A stretch of 64,000 bases of DNA from CAWBRT01 sp963832365 (lineage in GTDB: Bacteria > Acidobacteriota > Terriglobia > Terriglobales > Acidobacteriaceae). The notes under the pieces are model-generated. The model did no database searches and had not been told where the DNA came from. It saw only the letters and a list, made by a program, of their open reading frames with translations. Position numbers and translations under genes: made by a program. Below, piece by piece: positions 1 through 8,486 of this stretch. Numbering within the stretch: the stretch's first letter is position 1; each line of letters opens with the position of its first letter. The stretch covers positions 1-64,000 of the forward strand of contig CAWHUL010000006.1 in assembly GCA_963832365.1 (NCBI GenBank), given 5' to 3'.

Positions 1-26
1 TCGTCAGGCCTTTAGTTGCTATTCCG

Positions 27-1487
27 CGGAGTGTGTGAAAAACAGTGAATGCAAACCACAACAAGCGAGCAGCGGAGCAGAACGGCGGGCCTGGCAACAC
101 TGACGCCAATTTATTCCGGTTTGGACCCTCCTCGCAACTCACGAAAGTAACTGCGGATTTGTGCGGTATTGTCACACCCAGTTGGAAACGTACGGAGTGT
201 TTGAACAGTGAATGCAAACCACAACAAGCGAGCAGCGGAGCAGAACGGCGGGCCTGGCAACACCGACGCCAATTTATTCCGGTTTGGACCCTCCTCGCAA
301 CTCACGAAAGTAACTGCGGATTTGTGCGGTATTGTCACACCCAGTTGGAAACGTACGGAGTGTTTGAACAGTGAATGCAAACCACAACAAGCGAGCAGCG
401 GAGCAGAACGGCGGGCCTGGCAACACCGACGCCAATTTATTCCGGTTTGGACCCTCCTCGCAACTCACGAAAGTAACTGCGGATTTGTGCGGTATTGTCA
501 CACCCAGTTGGAAACGTACGGAGTGTTTGAACAGTGAATGCAAACCACAACAAGCGAGCAGCGGAGCAGAACGGCGGGCCTGGCAACACTGACGCCAATT
601 TATTCCGGTTTGGACCCTCCTCGCAACTCACGAAAGTAACTGCGGATTTGTGCGGTATTGTCACACCCAGTTGGAAACGTACGGAGTGTTTGAACAGTGA
701 ATGCAAACCACAACAAGCGAGCAGCGGAGCAGAACGGCGGGCCTGGCAACACCGACGCCAATTTATTCCGGTTTGGACCCTCCTCGCAACTCACGAAAGT
801 AACTGCGGATTTGTGCGGTATTGTCACACCCAGTTGGAAACGTACGGAGTGTTTGAACAGTGAATGCAAACCACAACAAGCGAGCAGCGGAGCAGAACGG
901 CGGGCCTGGCAACACCGACGCCAATTTATTCCGGTTTGGACCCTCCTCGCAACTCACGAAAGTAACTGCGGATTTGTGCGGTATTGTCACACCCAGTTGG
1001 AAACGTACGGAGTGTTTGAACAGTGAATGCAAACCACAACAAGCGAGCAGCGGAGCAGAACGGCGGGCCTGGCAACACTGACGCCAATTTATTCCGGTTT
1101 GGACCCTCCTCGCAACTCACGAAAGTAACTGCGGATTTGTGCGGTATTGTCACACCCAGTTGGAAACGTACGGAGTGTTTGAACAGTGAATGCAAACCAC
1201 AACAAGCGAGCAGCGGAGCAGAACGGCGGGCCTGGCAACACTGACGCCAATTTATTCCGGTTTGGACCCTCCTCGCAACTCACGAAAGTAACTGCGGATT
1301 TGTGCGGTATTGTCACACCCAGTTGGAAACGTACGGAGTGTTTGAACAGTGAATGCAGACCACAACAAGCGAGCAGCGGAGCAGAACGGCGGGCCTGGCA
1401 ACACCGACGCCAATTTATTCCGGTTTGGACCCTCCTCGCAACTCACGAAAGTAACTGCGGATTTGTGCGGTATTGTCACACCCAGTT
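27..1487. repeat. 163-bp tandem repeat array, nine copies
   Basis: The unit is repeated head to tail at about 45, 208, 371, 534, 697, 860, 1023, 1186 and 1349, an exact period of 163 bases. The ninth copy stops about 20 bases short at 1487. Copies are almost identical. One position alternates T or C (ACACTGACG or ACACCGACG) in the order T C C T C C T T C, and the last copy also has GCAGACC for GCAAACC. Because 163 is not a multiple of three, a frame rotates between copies, and the T form creates a TGA. All open frames here are therefore by-products of the repeat. There is no spacer variation, so it is not CRISPR. Function unknown; candidates are a replication or recombination locus of the element, or a plain minisatellite. 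Confidence 0.95.
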
Positions 1488-1497
1488 CAGAGAACCG

Positions 1498-1562
1498 GCA
1501 CATTGCAAATAAACAATGTGCAAAGACTGTAAGAACGCACCGCGGCCCGTTATGCGAACGGG
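1498..1562. promoter_or_regulatory. two hairpins before the first element gene
   Basis: Two perfect inverted repeats lie between the array and the gene at 1602. The first is GCACATTG / CAATGTGC (1498-1505 and 1514-1521, 8-base loop). The second is CCCGTT / AACGGG (1546-1551 and 1557-1562, 5-base loop). They could be operators or a leader terminator. No T run follows, so a terminator is unlikely. Confidence 0.4.
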
Positions 1563-1601
1563 TAAAGGGGAACCGATCCCTCACAAATAGGACCAAACGA
1601 T

Positions 1602-1931
1602 ATGGATCCGAAAATGACCAAAGGCGAACGTGCGATGGAAGCTGTTGCCGTCGAACGGTTCAAGTGGCTGAACGCCAGCACTGATTATGTCAAAGCCATC
1701 AACCATGCGCTCCAGAGCGAAGGGGCCCACCCTCAAAGTGTAAATGCGTTGATTCAATCGCTTGAATGCAAGCCATTCTCATCCGCTGATGAGTACGACG
1801 CAGATGCTCTTTGCGCTGTGAACGGTGCCCAATTTTCTGGCTCCCCACTCGAATCGAAGCTGCTTCGACTTGCCGAAACATGTGCAGTGTGTGGAGGAGT
1901 GTTTCCGGAAGAACTTTTCGAGCGGGAATAA
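1602..1931 (+). CDS. hypothetical protein with CxxC motif
   Basis: This encodes 109 residues starting at ATG 1602, with only a weak ribosome-binding site. I do not recognise a family. The protein is acidic, probably soluble, and carries a CAVCGG motif (CxxC) near residues 93-98 that could bind metal or form a disulphide. There is no signal peptide or membrane segment. It is the first real reading frame after the 163-bp array and lies on the same strand as the rest of the integrated element. It could be a small cargo or regulatory protein of the element; the role is unknown. Confidence 0.5.
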   Translation: MDPKMTKGERAMEAVAVERFKWLNASTDYVKAINHALQSEGAHPQSVNALIQSLECKPFSSADEYDADALCAVNGAQFSGSPLESKLLRLAETCAVCGGVFPEELFERE

Positions 1932-2032
1932 TTCCCTGCCACCGCAAGTATCCCGACTGAGCGCTGGCAGACGTTGAGTGCAGCCAAAGCGGCGCAACGT
2001 CGACCCGTTCGATCAGACTGCTAATGACCCAC

Positions 2033-2150
2033 GTCGCCGCCAGAGCGCCGGGGTTAACCAGCAACCTGAGGGAACGCAAGACAAGCTTAGTTGTCTCGGG
2101 CACGTGGCCAGCGAAGCTGATGTCGCGTGCAAACAGGCGAGCTGTTGTCA
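2033..2150 (+). repeat. duplicated leader element, copy 1
   Basis: About 117 bases that recur at 3081-3197 with strong similarity, highest in the first 80 bases (GTCGCCGCCAGAGCGCCGGGG, ACCAGCAACCTGAGGGAACGC). Both copies contain a small hairpin around ACAAGCTTAGTTGT (GACAA/TTGTC in this copy). Each copy ends shortly before the ribosome-binding site of a gene, 2179 here and 3215 for the other. This suggests a shared 5' leader RNA or promoter block rather than coding sequence. Confidence 0.7.
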
Positions 2151-2178
2151 AAATCAAGCAGGAGAAGGAGAGGAAAGA

Positions 2179-3071
2179 ATGCCGAGACTGTACGACATCG
2201 TGAGAGGTATGAATCTTGCTGTCACTCTGGACAATTCAGAGCTGCTCACAGTACCGAAACATCTCCCTGTTTTTGACATTTCCGGTACTCATGATTTCCT
2301 CCTGCAAGCATTGGACGACTGGGATGTAAGCAAGCTCTGTATTTGTCCTCCATTTCCACAGTTTTGGATGGAGTACGACACAGCGGACAAAACGAATGGC
2401 GCATGGTTTCGGTGTTGGTCGAAGGATGAATGGCTTAGCACCTGCCATGAGTATTCGCAGAGTGACACGGAAGCAATGGCAGAAGAAGAGCGACTCCTTG
2501 CTCCCGCCCGCTGGGTAATTACAGCCGACGTCTTCCGGTCTTTGTGCGACCAGCCAGGAATTGCACAACCTTCACGTTATGGATTTGGATCGATGATTGA
2601 CTACCACGGCGCACCACTCTGTCACGGCGTAAATTGCCGCTCTTTTCATTTCGAAGACACGCGGGAGATAGTGAGCGATTCACAAATACTTTCATTTCTG
2701 GTCGGAGTGCTGTACCCGATGTGGTTTTCGATGAGCCATGTCGGAGACCGGAAGAATTTGAAAGAAATTGTTCCAACGCGACAGCAACGTCGTTTCTCAT
2801 AATAAAAGACTCGCTCCTCCCTATACGTACCACATTCTGAAAGTCCCGGCTTTTGAAGAGTTTCGGCAGCACTATGCATGGCACGGGGGCGGCACGCACG
2901 CAACTCCACGACGACCACGTTCGCGCCAATTGGGCTCACTACACGCCTGAAAGACCGCTGTTCGGGAAGGTGGTCGGTATGGTGTGGCGTAGGTCTCACT
3001 TGAAAGGCAACCCGGACCGCGGCGTCGTAGAAAAGGACTACGAAGTGATCCCACCGTTGACTACATCGTAG
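2179..3071 (+). pseudogene. hypothetical element gene, interrupted by two indels
   Basis: Start ATG 2179 follows an excellent purine-rich ribosome-binding site (GGAGAAGGAGAGGAAAG). The first part gives about 205 residues (MPRLYDIVRG...) and then stops at 2802. Removing one T from the TTT at 2793-2795 continues the protein (SHNKRLAPPYTYHILKVP, then WHGGGTHA). Removing one more base near 2885-2903 continues it to 3071 (LHDDHVRANWAHYTPERPLFG, GVVEKDYEV). The repaired protein has about 296 residues. The C-terminal His-rich GGTHA...H...YTPERPLFGKVVG pattern looks like a conserved domain seen in phage or island proteins, but I cannot name it. The breaks look like homopolymer errors like those elsewhere in the window, so the gene may be intact in the organism. 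Confidence 0.6.
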
Positions 3072-3080
3072 TCGGCTCGC

Positions 3081-3197
3081 GTCGCCGCCAGAGCGCCGGG
3101 GCGAACCAGCAACCTGAGGGAACGCGAAACAAGCTTAGTTGTCCGGGCACATGGCCACGGGAAGTGGTTTCACGTGCACACAGGTGGAGTGTTGCCT
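3081..3197 (+). repeat. duplicated leader element, copy 2
   Basis: Second copy of the leader at 2033-2150. It keeps the CGCCAGAGCGCCGGGG block, the AACCAGCAACCTGAGGGAACGC block and the ACAA-GCTTAG-TTGT hairpin, and it leads into the AAGGA ribosome-binding site of the gene at 3215. Differences cluster in the distal third. Confidence 0.7.
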
Positions 3198-3214
3198 GAC
3201 GAAAGGAACGATGA

Positions 3215-3624
3215 ATGTCAGATTCTCGACAAAAAAGCGTGCTCCGCCTGATCAAGGAACACGGGGAAAGCTGGTGCGTCAGAGAAAACATCGGGTGTAC
3301 CACTTCGTGACTGGTCTTGTGTTCACGACCTCCAGCACTCCGAGCAACTCACGAGCTTGGCATCAGTCGCTCGCTGACCTGAAACGGTTACTTGGAATTC
3401 GCAAGTTACGAAAAAACAAGAACACTATCAGCGTCAAAAGACGAACACAAGAACAACCAATGAGGAAATGCCCTGCGCCAGCGATTCAGAATAATTATCC
3501 GAGTGCAGCAGGCGTGGGGAGTAGTAGTTCCCTACAGTCAGCACTCGAACAAGCCCTAATTGAACACGGCAACTTCCAGGCTCTGATGTTGGCGCAGGGC
3601 GTCAAACCCCGACAAAACGCATAA
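3215..3624 (+). CDS. HicA-like small protein, probable single-base deletion
   Basis: From ATG 3215 (AAGGA at 3203-3207, spacing 7) the frame reads MSDSRQKSVLRLIKEHG. Adding one G to the GGGG at 3263-3266 joins it to KLVRQRKHRVYHFVTG...FTTSSTPSNSRAWHQSLADLKRLLG and on to 3624, about 136 residues. The pattern (LIKEHGG, RQRKHRVY, TPS...LADLKRLLG) resembles the double-stranded-RNA-binding-like fold of HicA mRNA interferases, but the N-terminal glycine/histidine signature is degenerate and no HicB partner is adjacent. An uninterrupted alternative starts at ATG 3211 in the lower frame (137 residues, MNVRFSTKKRAPP); I find it less natural. Function uncertain. Confidence 0.5.
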
Positions 3625-3764
3625 GAGACATTGGCGGTACGTAGCTGTACTCGCTCACGAGCTACAAGCGAAGCGAAACATGAGCGGAGTGAAGGTAGTT
3701 GATCTTTGGGAAAAGAGAGGGCTGACAACATGAGACCTGTATGTGCAATTGAAAGGAGAAAGTA

Positions 3765-4185
3765 ATGGCATATGTGAAGTATGATGCTGGAAAAGGACGG
3801 CGCACAAAAGGCGACGAACGGCGATTGCCAAGTGCGTGCACTGCACACCGCATCCGGCTTGAGCTATAGCGCTGCGTGGGATGCGCTGTACGCCTTGCAG
3901 GGAAAGTACCGTAGCCACGGCTTTAATATCATTTTATATCTGGACAGCGGCGAACTTGGCGTCGTGCGCAAGTTGTCTTTTCCGGCAAAGGCGGGGCAGG
4001 AGCGTATGACTGCCGCTGAGTTCGTCCGCAAATACCCTAAGGGCAACTTCATTCTGAGGCAGGCGCACCACGTTGTCGGGGTTGAGGATGGCGTCGTGTA
4101 CGACAATGCTGACTCGACCGACCGCTGTGTCTATACGGCATGGGAAGTGAGTGAAACAAAAACGAAGAAAAGGCGGAGGAAGTAG
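3765..4185 (+). CDS. small papain-like cysteine-peptidase-fold protein, one indel
   Basis: Start ATG 3765 has a good GAAAGGAGAAAG site. The frame MAYVKYDAGKGRRTK joins ATNGDCQVRALHTASGLSY if one G is removed at 3810-3811, giving about 139 residues. Without repair the frame opens at the internal ATG 3781. The layout NGDCxxRAL...(about 80 residues)...AHHVVGVEDGVVYDNADS is the Cys then His then Asn/Asp order of small papain-like (C39/transglutaminase-type) domains found in phage and mobile-element proteins. The C-terminus is strongly basic (KTKKRRRK), which may help bind nucleic acid. It lies between the HicA-like gene and the excisionase. A small hairpin (AGTGTT/AACACT, 4215-4231) follows. The target of any protease activity is unknown. 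Confidence 0.55.
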
Positions 4186-4277
4186 GACGTCAGTATTAAC
4201 TGTAAGTAGTCATAAGTGTTACGGAAACACTAGCAGTTGAACGTTGCGGCTACCAAATTTTGTTGTCGGAGGCTTTT

Positions 4278-4544
4278 ATGACTGAATTATTTGAAACAAT
4301 TGAACCATTTGTTAATGTCGAGGTAGTCGCCGACTTCTTAGATATGCCCCGGCCTCAAGTGTTGCGTTTAACCCGCAGGTTTGTGATTCGAGCTTACCCA
4401 ATTTGCGGAAAGAAGCGCCATGTCTGGAAGTATCGGCTGAGCGAAGTCGCAGAAGACATTGCCGGATTGCGCAAGCAGCCGCAGAGTACAATGGGTAGCG
4501 GCAGTCCTCGGAGTTCCGCAAAAGGAAGAAAGCATGCGGAATAA
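4278..4544 (+). CDS. excisionase / helix-turn-helix DNA-binding protein
   Basis: I chose ATG 4278 because GGAGG sits at 4268-4272 with 5-base spacing; TTG 4260 is in frame but has no such site. This gives 88 residues. The segment VEVVADFLDMPRPQVLRLTRRFVIRAYPICGKKRHVWKYRLSEV is a MerR-like/HTH_17 winged helix typical of excisionases (directionality factors) that bind next to an integrase site. The last 11 bases overlap the start of the integrase (ATG 4534), so the two are translationally coupled. Expected role: recombination direction control and possibly autoregulation of the element. Confidence 0.75.
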   Translation: MTELFETIEPFVNVEVVADFLDMPRPQVLRLTRRFVIRAYPICGKKRHVWKYRLSEVAEDIAGLRKQPQSTMGSGSPRSSAKGRKHAE

Positions 4545-5783
4545 TGGGGAAGGTTGGTTACGCATTAAGAGGTACGCTGAAGGGGATACAGTCCTGTTTT
4601 GCTACCAGACATTACGCCCATCGGACGGTCACCGAGTAGAAAACTCCAAGCGAGTCGGTCTGCTGACGGACTTCCCATCTGAAAAGGCGCAATGGAAGGA
4701 GGTGGCGAGACTAGGTTTTCCGAAGTTATTGGACCAGCCAATCGGCGCTACTCCGACTTTCGGAGAGTTGGCTGAACACTTTCGAAAAAATGAATTAGAG
4801 AAAGAAGTCCGGAGTTAGTAAACGGGCTGAAGAAACGGTGAAGGCAACCACGCAAATCCTTGACGATTGGGTGTTGCCCCGCTGGCGGGACAAAAGGGCA
4901 CTCGAAATCAAGTCTCTCGATATCGAAGGGTGGTTCGAGTGGTTGGCTTCCACGCCTCAGGGGAAATATAAGAAGCCACTGGATTGGGGAACAGTCCAAA
5001 AGCTGAAGTCTGTTATGTCGCAAGTATTCAAGCACGCACAGCGGCATGAACTGATTCCGGCTTCGGTAGACAGAAAGGGGAAGCTCTCGAATCCAGTCAT
5101 TCTCGCTCGGTGCCAATCATCTTCTTCAAATTACGAGGCAATAGTGGTGAGCCCCGAACAGATGATCGTCATTCTGTCCGAACTCGACAAGTCTGAGACT
5201 CGGCTGGAATGGACTCTGGCGCTCCTGATTTCTGCGACCGGAGTCCGACCTGAAGAATGTTTCGGGCTGAAGTGGTCGGATGTTGATTGGACGAAAGGTC
5301 AAATCAATATTCGGCGTGGCTGGTCAAAGGGCAAGGCGACTCCGGGCAAAAACAAGGGCAGCATGACGCAAGTCGTCATGCACCCGGCGCTCGCTCAGGT
5401 TATGCAGGAGTGGCGGGGGGAGTCCCTTTATTCCAAAGACTCAGCTTGGATTTTCGCCTCTACGAAAGAAAAGGGGAAAATCCCTCGGTCGGCGTCGATT
5501 TGTTCGAGAGACTATCTTCGTCCGGCAGCCGTCAAGGCTGGCGTCATTCCTGCTGATTTTCATGGGCGCTTTGCGTGGCATAATTTACGCCACTCGCTTG
5601 CGACGTTCCTCGGCTCTGCCGAGGGTGTGCGTCCGGCAGTGGTTGCAATCGATTTTGCGCCACAAAAAGCTTTCGACCACCATGGAAATCTATACCCATG
5701 GGGTTGACTCAGAGCAGTTGAAAGCGCAGGGGCAATACTTGGACGCCATCAAGCTGAGGCCCGCTTCTGAGGCTGTTCAGTGA
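4534..5783 (+). pseudogene. tyrosine recombinase (phage integrase), two indels
   Basis: Start ATG 4534 follows AAAGGAAGAA. The frame stops at 4818. Removing one A at 4801-4803 continues it (NELEKKSGVSKRAEETVKAT, then ILDDWVLPRW, the SAM-like core-binding domain). Removing one G at 5623-5625 restores the C-terminus (RQWLQSILRHKKLSTTMEIY). The repaired protein has about 415 residues, normal for the family. The catalytic set is visible: Arg in TGVRPEECFGLKW, His-x-x-Arg in WHNLRHSLATF, and the nucleophile Tyr in TTMEIYTHG. As assembled, the Tyr lies in another frame. The gene ends 63 bases before the 3' end of a tRNA-Met, the classic target arrangement. Both breaks are single extra bases in short runs, so assembly error is as likely as decay. 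Confidence 0.85.
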
Positions 5784-5845
5784 GCTTCGGGTTGAATCTC
5801 GGGTTGGGTCGGTTCGGTCTAAACGCTGTAACTGATTGATTTAAT

Positions 5846-5922
<77 letters not shown>

Positions 5923-6112
5923 ATCTTGGTATTCAACAAGGCAAACAAATGCGGAGTGTCGAACAGGAGAGTCCCGACGATTTTGATTCTACGGACTGAC
6001 TTTGCGAGTGTCAAACAATGCGCGCGCCTGGCCGGGACCAGCGCGGTGGAAGGTCAGCTCGACAATCAGCAACCCTCGTCCAACTAATTCTGCCGGACTG
6101 CGTCTAAATCAG

Positions 6113-6157
6113 TTAGACCGGATTCGCGGAAGGTGTCCCCAGCCCGGTGTGCAAGCA
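6113..6157. repeat. TTAGACCG...CGCGGAAGG dispersed motif, copy 1
   Basis: Contains TTAGACCGGATTCGCGGAAG followed by GTGTCCCC and a palindrome TGTCCCCAG / CTGGGGTACA. Related motifs occur at 18247 and 34502. It lies in the otherwise empty stretch 5923-6234 between the tRNA and the promoter of the S41 gene. Confidence 0.5.
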
Positions 6158-6234
6158 CTGGGGTACATCAACCTTGGAACCGCTTTGGCGGAATAATGTG
6201 GCTGGAGAGCTGCTCGCGCCATCCAACACAAAGG

Positions 6235-6240
6235 TATAAT
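6235..6240 (+). promoter_or_regulatory. -10 box (TATAAT) before the S41 gene
   Basis: A perfect TATAAT lies 44 bases before ATG 6284. No clear -35 hexamer is seen 17 bases upstream. Confidence 0.45.
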
Positions 6241-6283
6241 CGAAAGCACGGGCCAGCCGTGACCGGGTGGCCGGAAATCACAT

Positions 6284-7501
6284 ATGTCCAAGAGTTCCAA
6301 GTGGTTCCTGATCAGCGTCTCCTCGCTCCTGGTGTTATTTGTCATGCTGGGCAGTCTGGGAGTCAAGGCCTCCAACAAGAATGACGGTGCTTATCGTCAG
6401 TTGAACGTCTACACCGAAGTTTTGCAGCGCATTCGCACCGACTACGTTGAAGAGCCCAACATTCAGATCGTCACCGACGGTGCTTTGCATGGCTTGCTTG
6501 AGTCGCTCGATGCCAATTCGAGCTATCTCAGTCCCGCCGAGTACAAGAAATTCAAGCACCTGGGCGAGCAGAAGGCCGGCATTGGCGCCGCCGTCTCCAA
6601 GCGATTCGGCTACGCAGCCGTCATTGCCGTCATTCCGGGCGGACCGGCGGGAAAGGCCGGCATAGCCAACGGTGACATCATTGAAGGCATCGAGGGCAAG
6701 AGTACGCGCGAGATGTCGCTGGCTGAGATCCATGGTGTTCTCGGCGGTGAGCCTGGTTCCACCATTTCGGTATCGGTTGTGCGACCGCGGCGGGCCGTGC
6801 CGCAGAAGGTCACCATAACGCGCGAGGTGGCGAAGGATCCGGCGGCGACAGCCAGGATGCTTGACAATGGCATTGGGCTGATTGCGGTGGACAGCTTCCC
6901 CAAGGGACGCGCCCAGGAGATCGCAAGCAAAATCAAGGAATTGCAGCGTCAGGGTGCAAAAAAGCTGCTCTTCGATTTGCGTAATTGCGGCGACGGTGAC
7001 GAGGCGGAGGGAATTGCCACTGCGAATTTGTTCCTTAACCACGGACTGATCGCCTACGTGCAGGGGCAGACGTTCCCCCGGCAGGACTACAATGCCGATC
7101 CGGCGAAGGATGTCACCGATCTGCCTTTGGTCGTGATGGTGAACCGCAGCACCGCTGGTCCGGCCGAGGTCGTAGCCTCAGCCATTCTCGGCAACGCGCG
7201 CGGGGACGTGCTGGGCGATAAGACCTTCGGCTCCGGCTCGATCCAGAAGGTTCTGGAACTGAAAGATGGTGGGGCGCTGTTGTTGTCGGTGGCCAAGTAC
7301 TTCGCGCCCAGCGGCAAGGCGATCCAGGATGTCGCCGTCACCCCGAATATCCTGGTTGCCGATGTGGTTGACGAGTTCGTCTCGCCCGACGATGAGCAAC
7401 AAGACGAACCCCCGGCTGAAACTCCCAAGAAACCGCATCAAGACGAGCAGATGCGTCGTGCCATCGAGGTGCTGAAAAACCTGGATCATAAAGCCGCATA
7501 G
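6284..7501 (+). CDS. S41 (C-terminal processing) family protein, catalytic residues lost
   Basis: This has 405 residues: an N-terminal signal or anchor (about 8-29), the Ctp N-terminal helical region, a PDZ domain (about 95-180) and an S41 core (about 190-350), followed by an acidic Pro-rich tail. Known active family members have a Ser in VN.GSASASE and a Lys in FGKGSVQ. Here the aligned segments are VNRSTAGPAE (Gly292 at the Ser position) and FGSGSIQ (Ser317 at the Lys position). Both catalytic residues are therefore absent, while the surrounding fold motifs (LLFDLRN, AKYFAPSGKAIQ) are kept. I infer an envelope pseudoprotease, perhaps a PDZ scaffold or regulator of an active paralogue. The S41 fold assignment is secure; the loss of activity is inferred from alignment by eye. 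Confidence 0.85.
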   Translation: MSKSSKWFLISVSSLLVLFVMLGSLGVKASNKNDGAYRQLNVYTEVLQRIRTDYVEEPNIQIVTDGALHGLLESLDANSSYLSPAEYKKFKHLGEQKAGIGAAVSKRFGYAAVIAVIPGGPAGKAGIANGDIIEGIEGKSTREMSLAEIHGVLGGEPGSTISVSVVRPRRAVPQKVTITREVAKDPAATARMLDNGIGLIAVDSFPKGRAQEIASKIKELQRQGAKKLLFDLRNCGDGDEAEGIATANLFLNHGLIAYVQGQTFPRQDYNADPAKDVTDLPLVVMVNRSTAGPAEVVASAILGNARGDVLGDKTFGSGSIQKVLELKDGGALLLSVAKYFAPSGKAIQDVAVTPNILVADVVDEFVSPDDEQQDEPPAETPKKPHQDEQMRRAIEVLKNLDHKAA

Positions 7502-7526
7502 ACAAATTTTTGCCAACCGTTCCACG

Positions 7527-7556
7527 AGCCGCGGACTACATGTTCGCGGCTTTTTC
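7527..7556 (+). terminator. intrinsic terminator of the S41 gene
   Basis: AGCCGCG (7527-7533) pairs with CGCGGCT (7545-7551), followed by TTTTTC, 26 bases after the stop. Confidence 0.8.
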
Positions 7557-7703
7557 TTCGCTTGCACGAGCGTCCCTTAATTTCTCGCCGGGTGCCACGA
7601 ATCTGTCGCGGTTAGCGGATGCGGAAACGAAATACCGACACTTTGGTTCTATACCAAGTAACCACCGCTCGTTATCGGACACGAAATCGTTATCGGACAT
7701 AGA

Positions 7704-7736
7704 ATTGCCCCATTCGCACTGCGCAAATGGGGCAAT
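7704..7736. other. perfect 11-bp stem-loop
   Basis: ATTGCCCCATT (7704-7714) and AATGGGGCAAT (7726-7736) form a perfect 11-bp stem with an 11-base loop. It lies between convergent genes but has no T run on either side. Just upstream, GTTATCGGACA occurs twice within 30 bases. Confidence 0.5.
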
Positions 7737-7779
7737 TAGCGTCTCTAAAGAGTTCGCCTTTGAACCTGCACGCGACCGT

Positions 7780-8283
7780 TCAGGCGGCCTTTGCCTGATT
7801 CGTGTCGTCCGGCATTGTGAATGCCTGCTGCTCGGCGAGGTTCCCGATGAAAGGCAGTTTGAACATATGTCCCTGGTAGGCTTTCAGCACGCAGATTACC
7901 CATATCGCGAGCTCGGCCAGCCACAACAGGGGCCAGAGCATCAGGGTCGTCCATCTCACCACCGGCATGAGGGCAACAATCCTCAATGCAAACGACGCCA
8001 CCATGCACGCGATAGCAAAGAAAAGACTCTGGAACGCGTGATAGCGGACGAAGCGCCGCTTGCTATAGGGATCAATCAAAAGCAGCACAATGGCCGGAAT
8101 GATGGTGAAGTAGGCGAGCATGCCGGCTACGTTGTCGGAGAGGCCACCGCCGGTTGTCGGCTGCGCTTGTGGCGGCACCGGGGCGGCTGCATAACTTGGT
8201 GAGGTACGTCCCACTGCTTTTCCGCATGTAGGACAAAAAGCGGCATTTTCGGCGATCTGAGCGCCACAAGATGCACAAAGCAT
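7780..8283 (-). CDS. zinc-ribbon DUF4870-like membrane protein
   Basis: ATG 8283 was chosen over an upstream in-frame ATG because the zinc ribbon begins at once (MLCASCG...CPTCG, four Cys within residues 3-23). A Pro/Ala-rich linker follows, and then a membrane domain of about 100 residues with three hydrophobic segments (MLAYFTIIPAIVLLLIDPY, FAIACMVASFALRIVAL, WPLLWLAELAIWVICVL) and the loop RRFVRYHAFQSL typical of DUF4870/YlaN-like small membrane proteins. It has 167 residues. Role unknown; such proteins often sit alone, as here. It is convergent with the S41 gene and divergent from the GlcG-like gene. Confidence 0.8.
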   Translation of the reverse strand: MLCASCGAQIAENAAFCPTCGKAVGRTSPSYAAAPVPPQAQPTTGGGLSDNVAGMLAYFTIIPAIVLLLIDPYSKRRFVRYHAFQSLFFAIACMVASFALRIVALMPVVRWTTLMLWPLLWLAELAIWVICVLKAYQGHMFKLPFIGNLAEQQAFTMPDDTNQAKAA

Positions 8284-8486
8284 GATGCCCTTCCTTTGCT
8301 GACACTCAACGCCCATACCAGGGCCACAATGCGCGTCTTAGATTGGAATGCGGGAAGGGGGCATTTGGTTATCCGGAACTCCGCGCTAACTCCGCTCTTG
8401 CACCGCGTTGCAGTCTACCCGGACCTCGTTTTCCGCCCCTATCGCTGGCCTTGCCAGGCGGCGGATGCCGCCCAAAGCGGAGCTCA

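Noticed and set aside
27..1487. CRISPR array
   Set aside because: The unit is 163 bases with no unique spacers and no cas genes nearby.
45..1684. Overlapping open frames of 73-114 residues on both strands in the repeat array
   Set aside because: They shift frame with every 163-base unit, share one sequence and have no ribosome-binding sites; they are by-products of the repeat.
1..5800. Island genes as true decaying pseudogenes
   Set aside because: The same kind of single-base break is found in core genes such as fabZ and aspC, so decay cannot be separated from assembly error.
6002..6384. Open frames between the tRNA and the S41 gene
   Set aside because: No ribosome-binding site or family pattern, and they overlap palindromic repeat and promoter.
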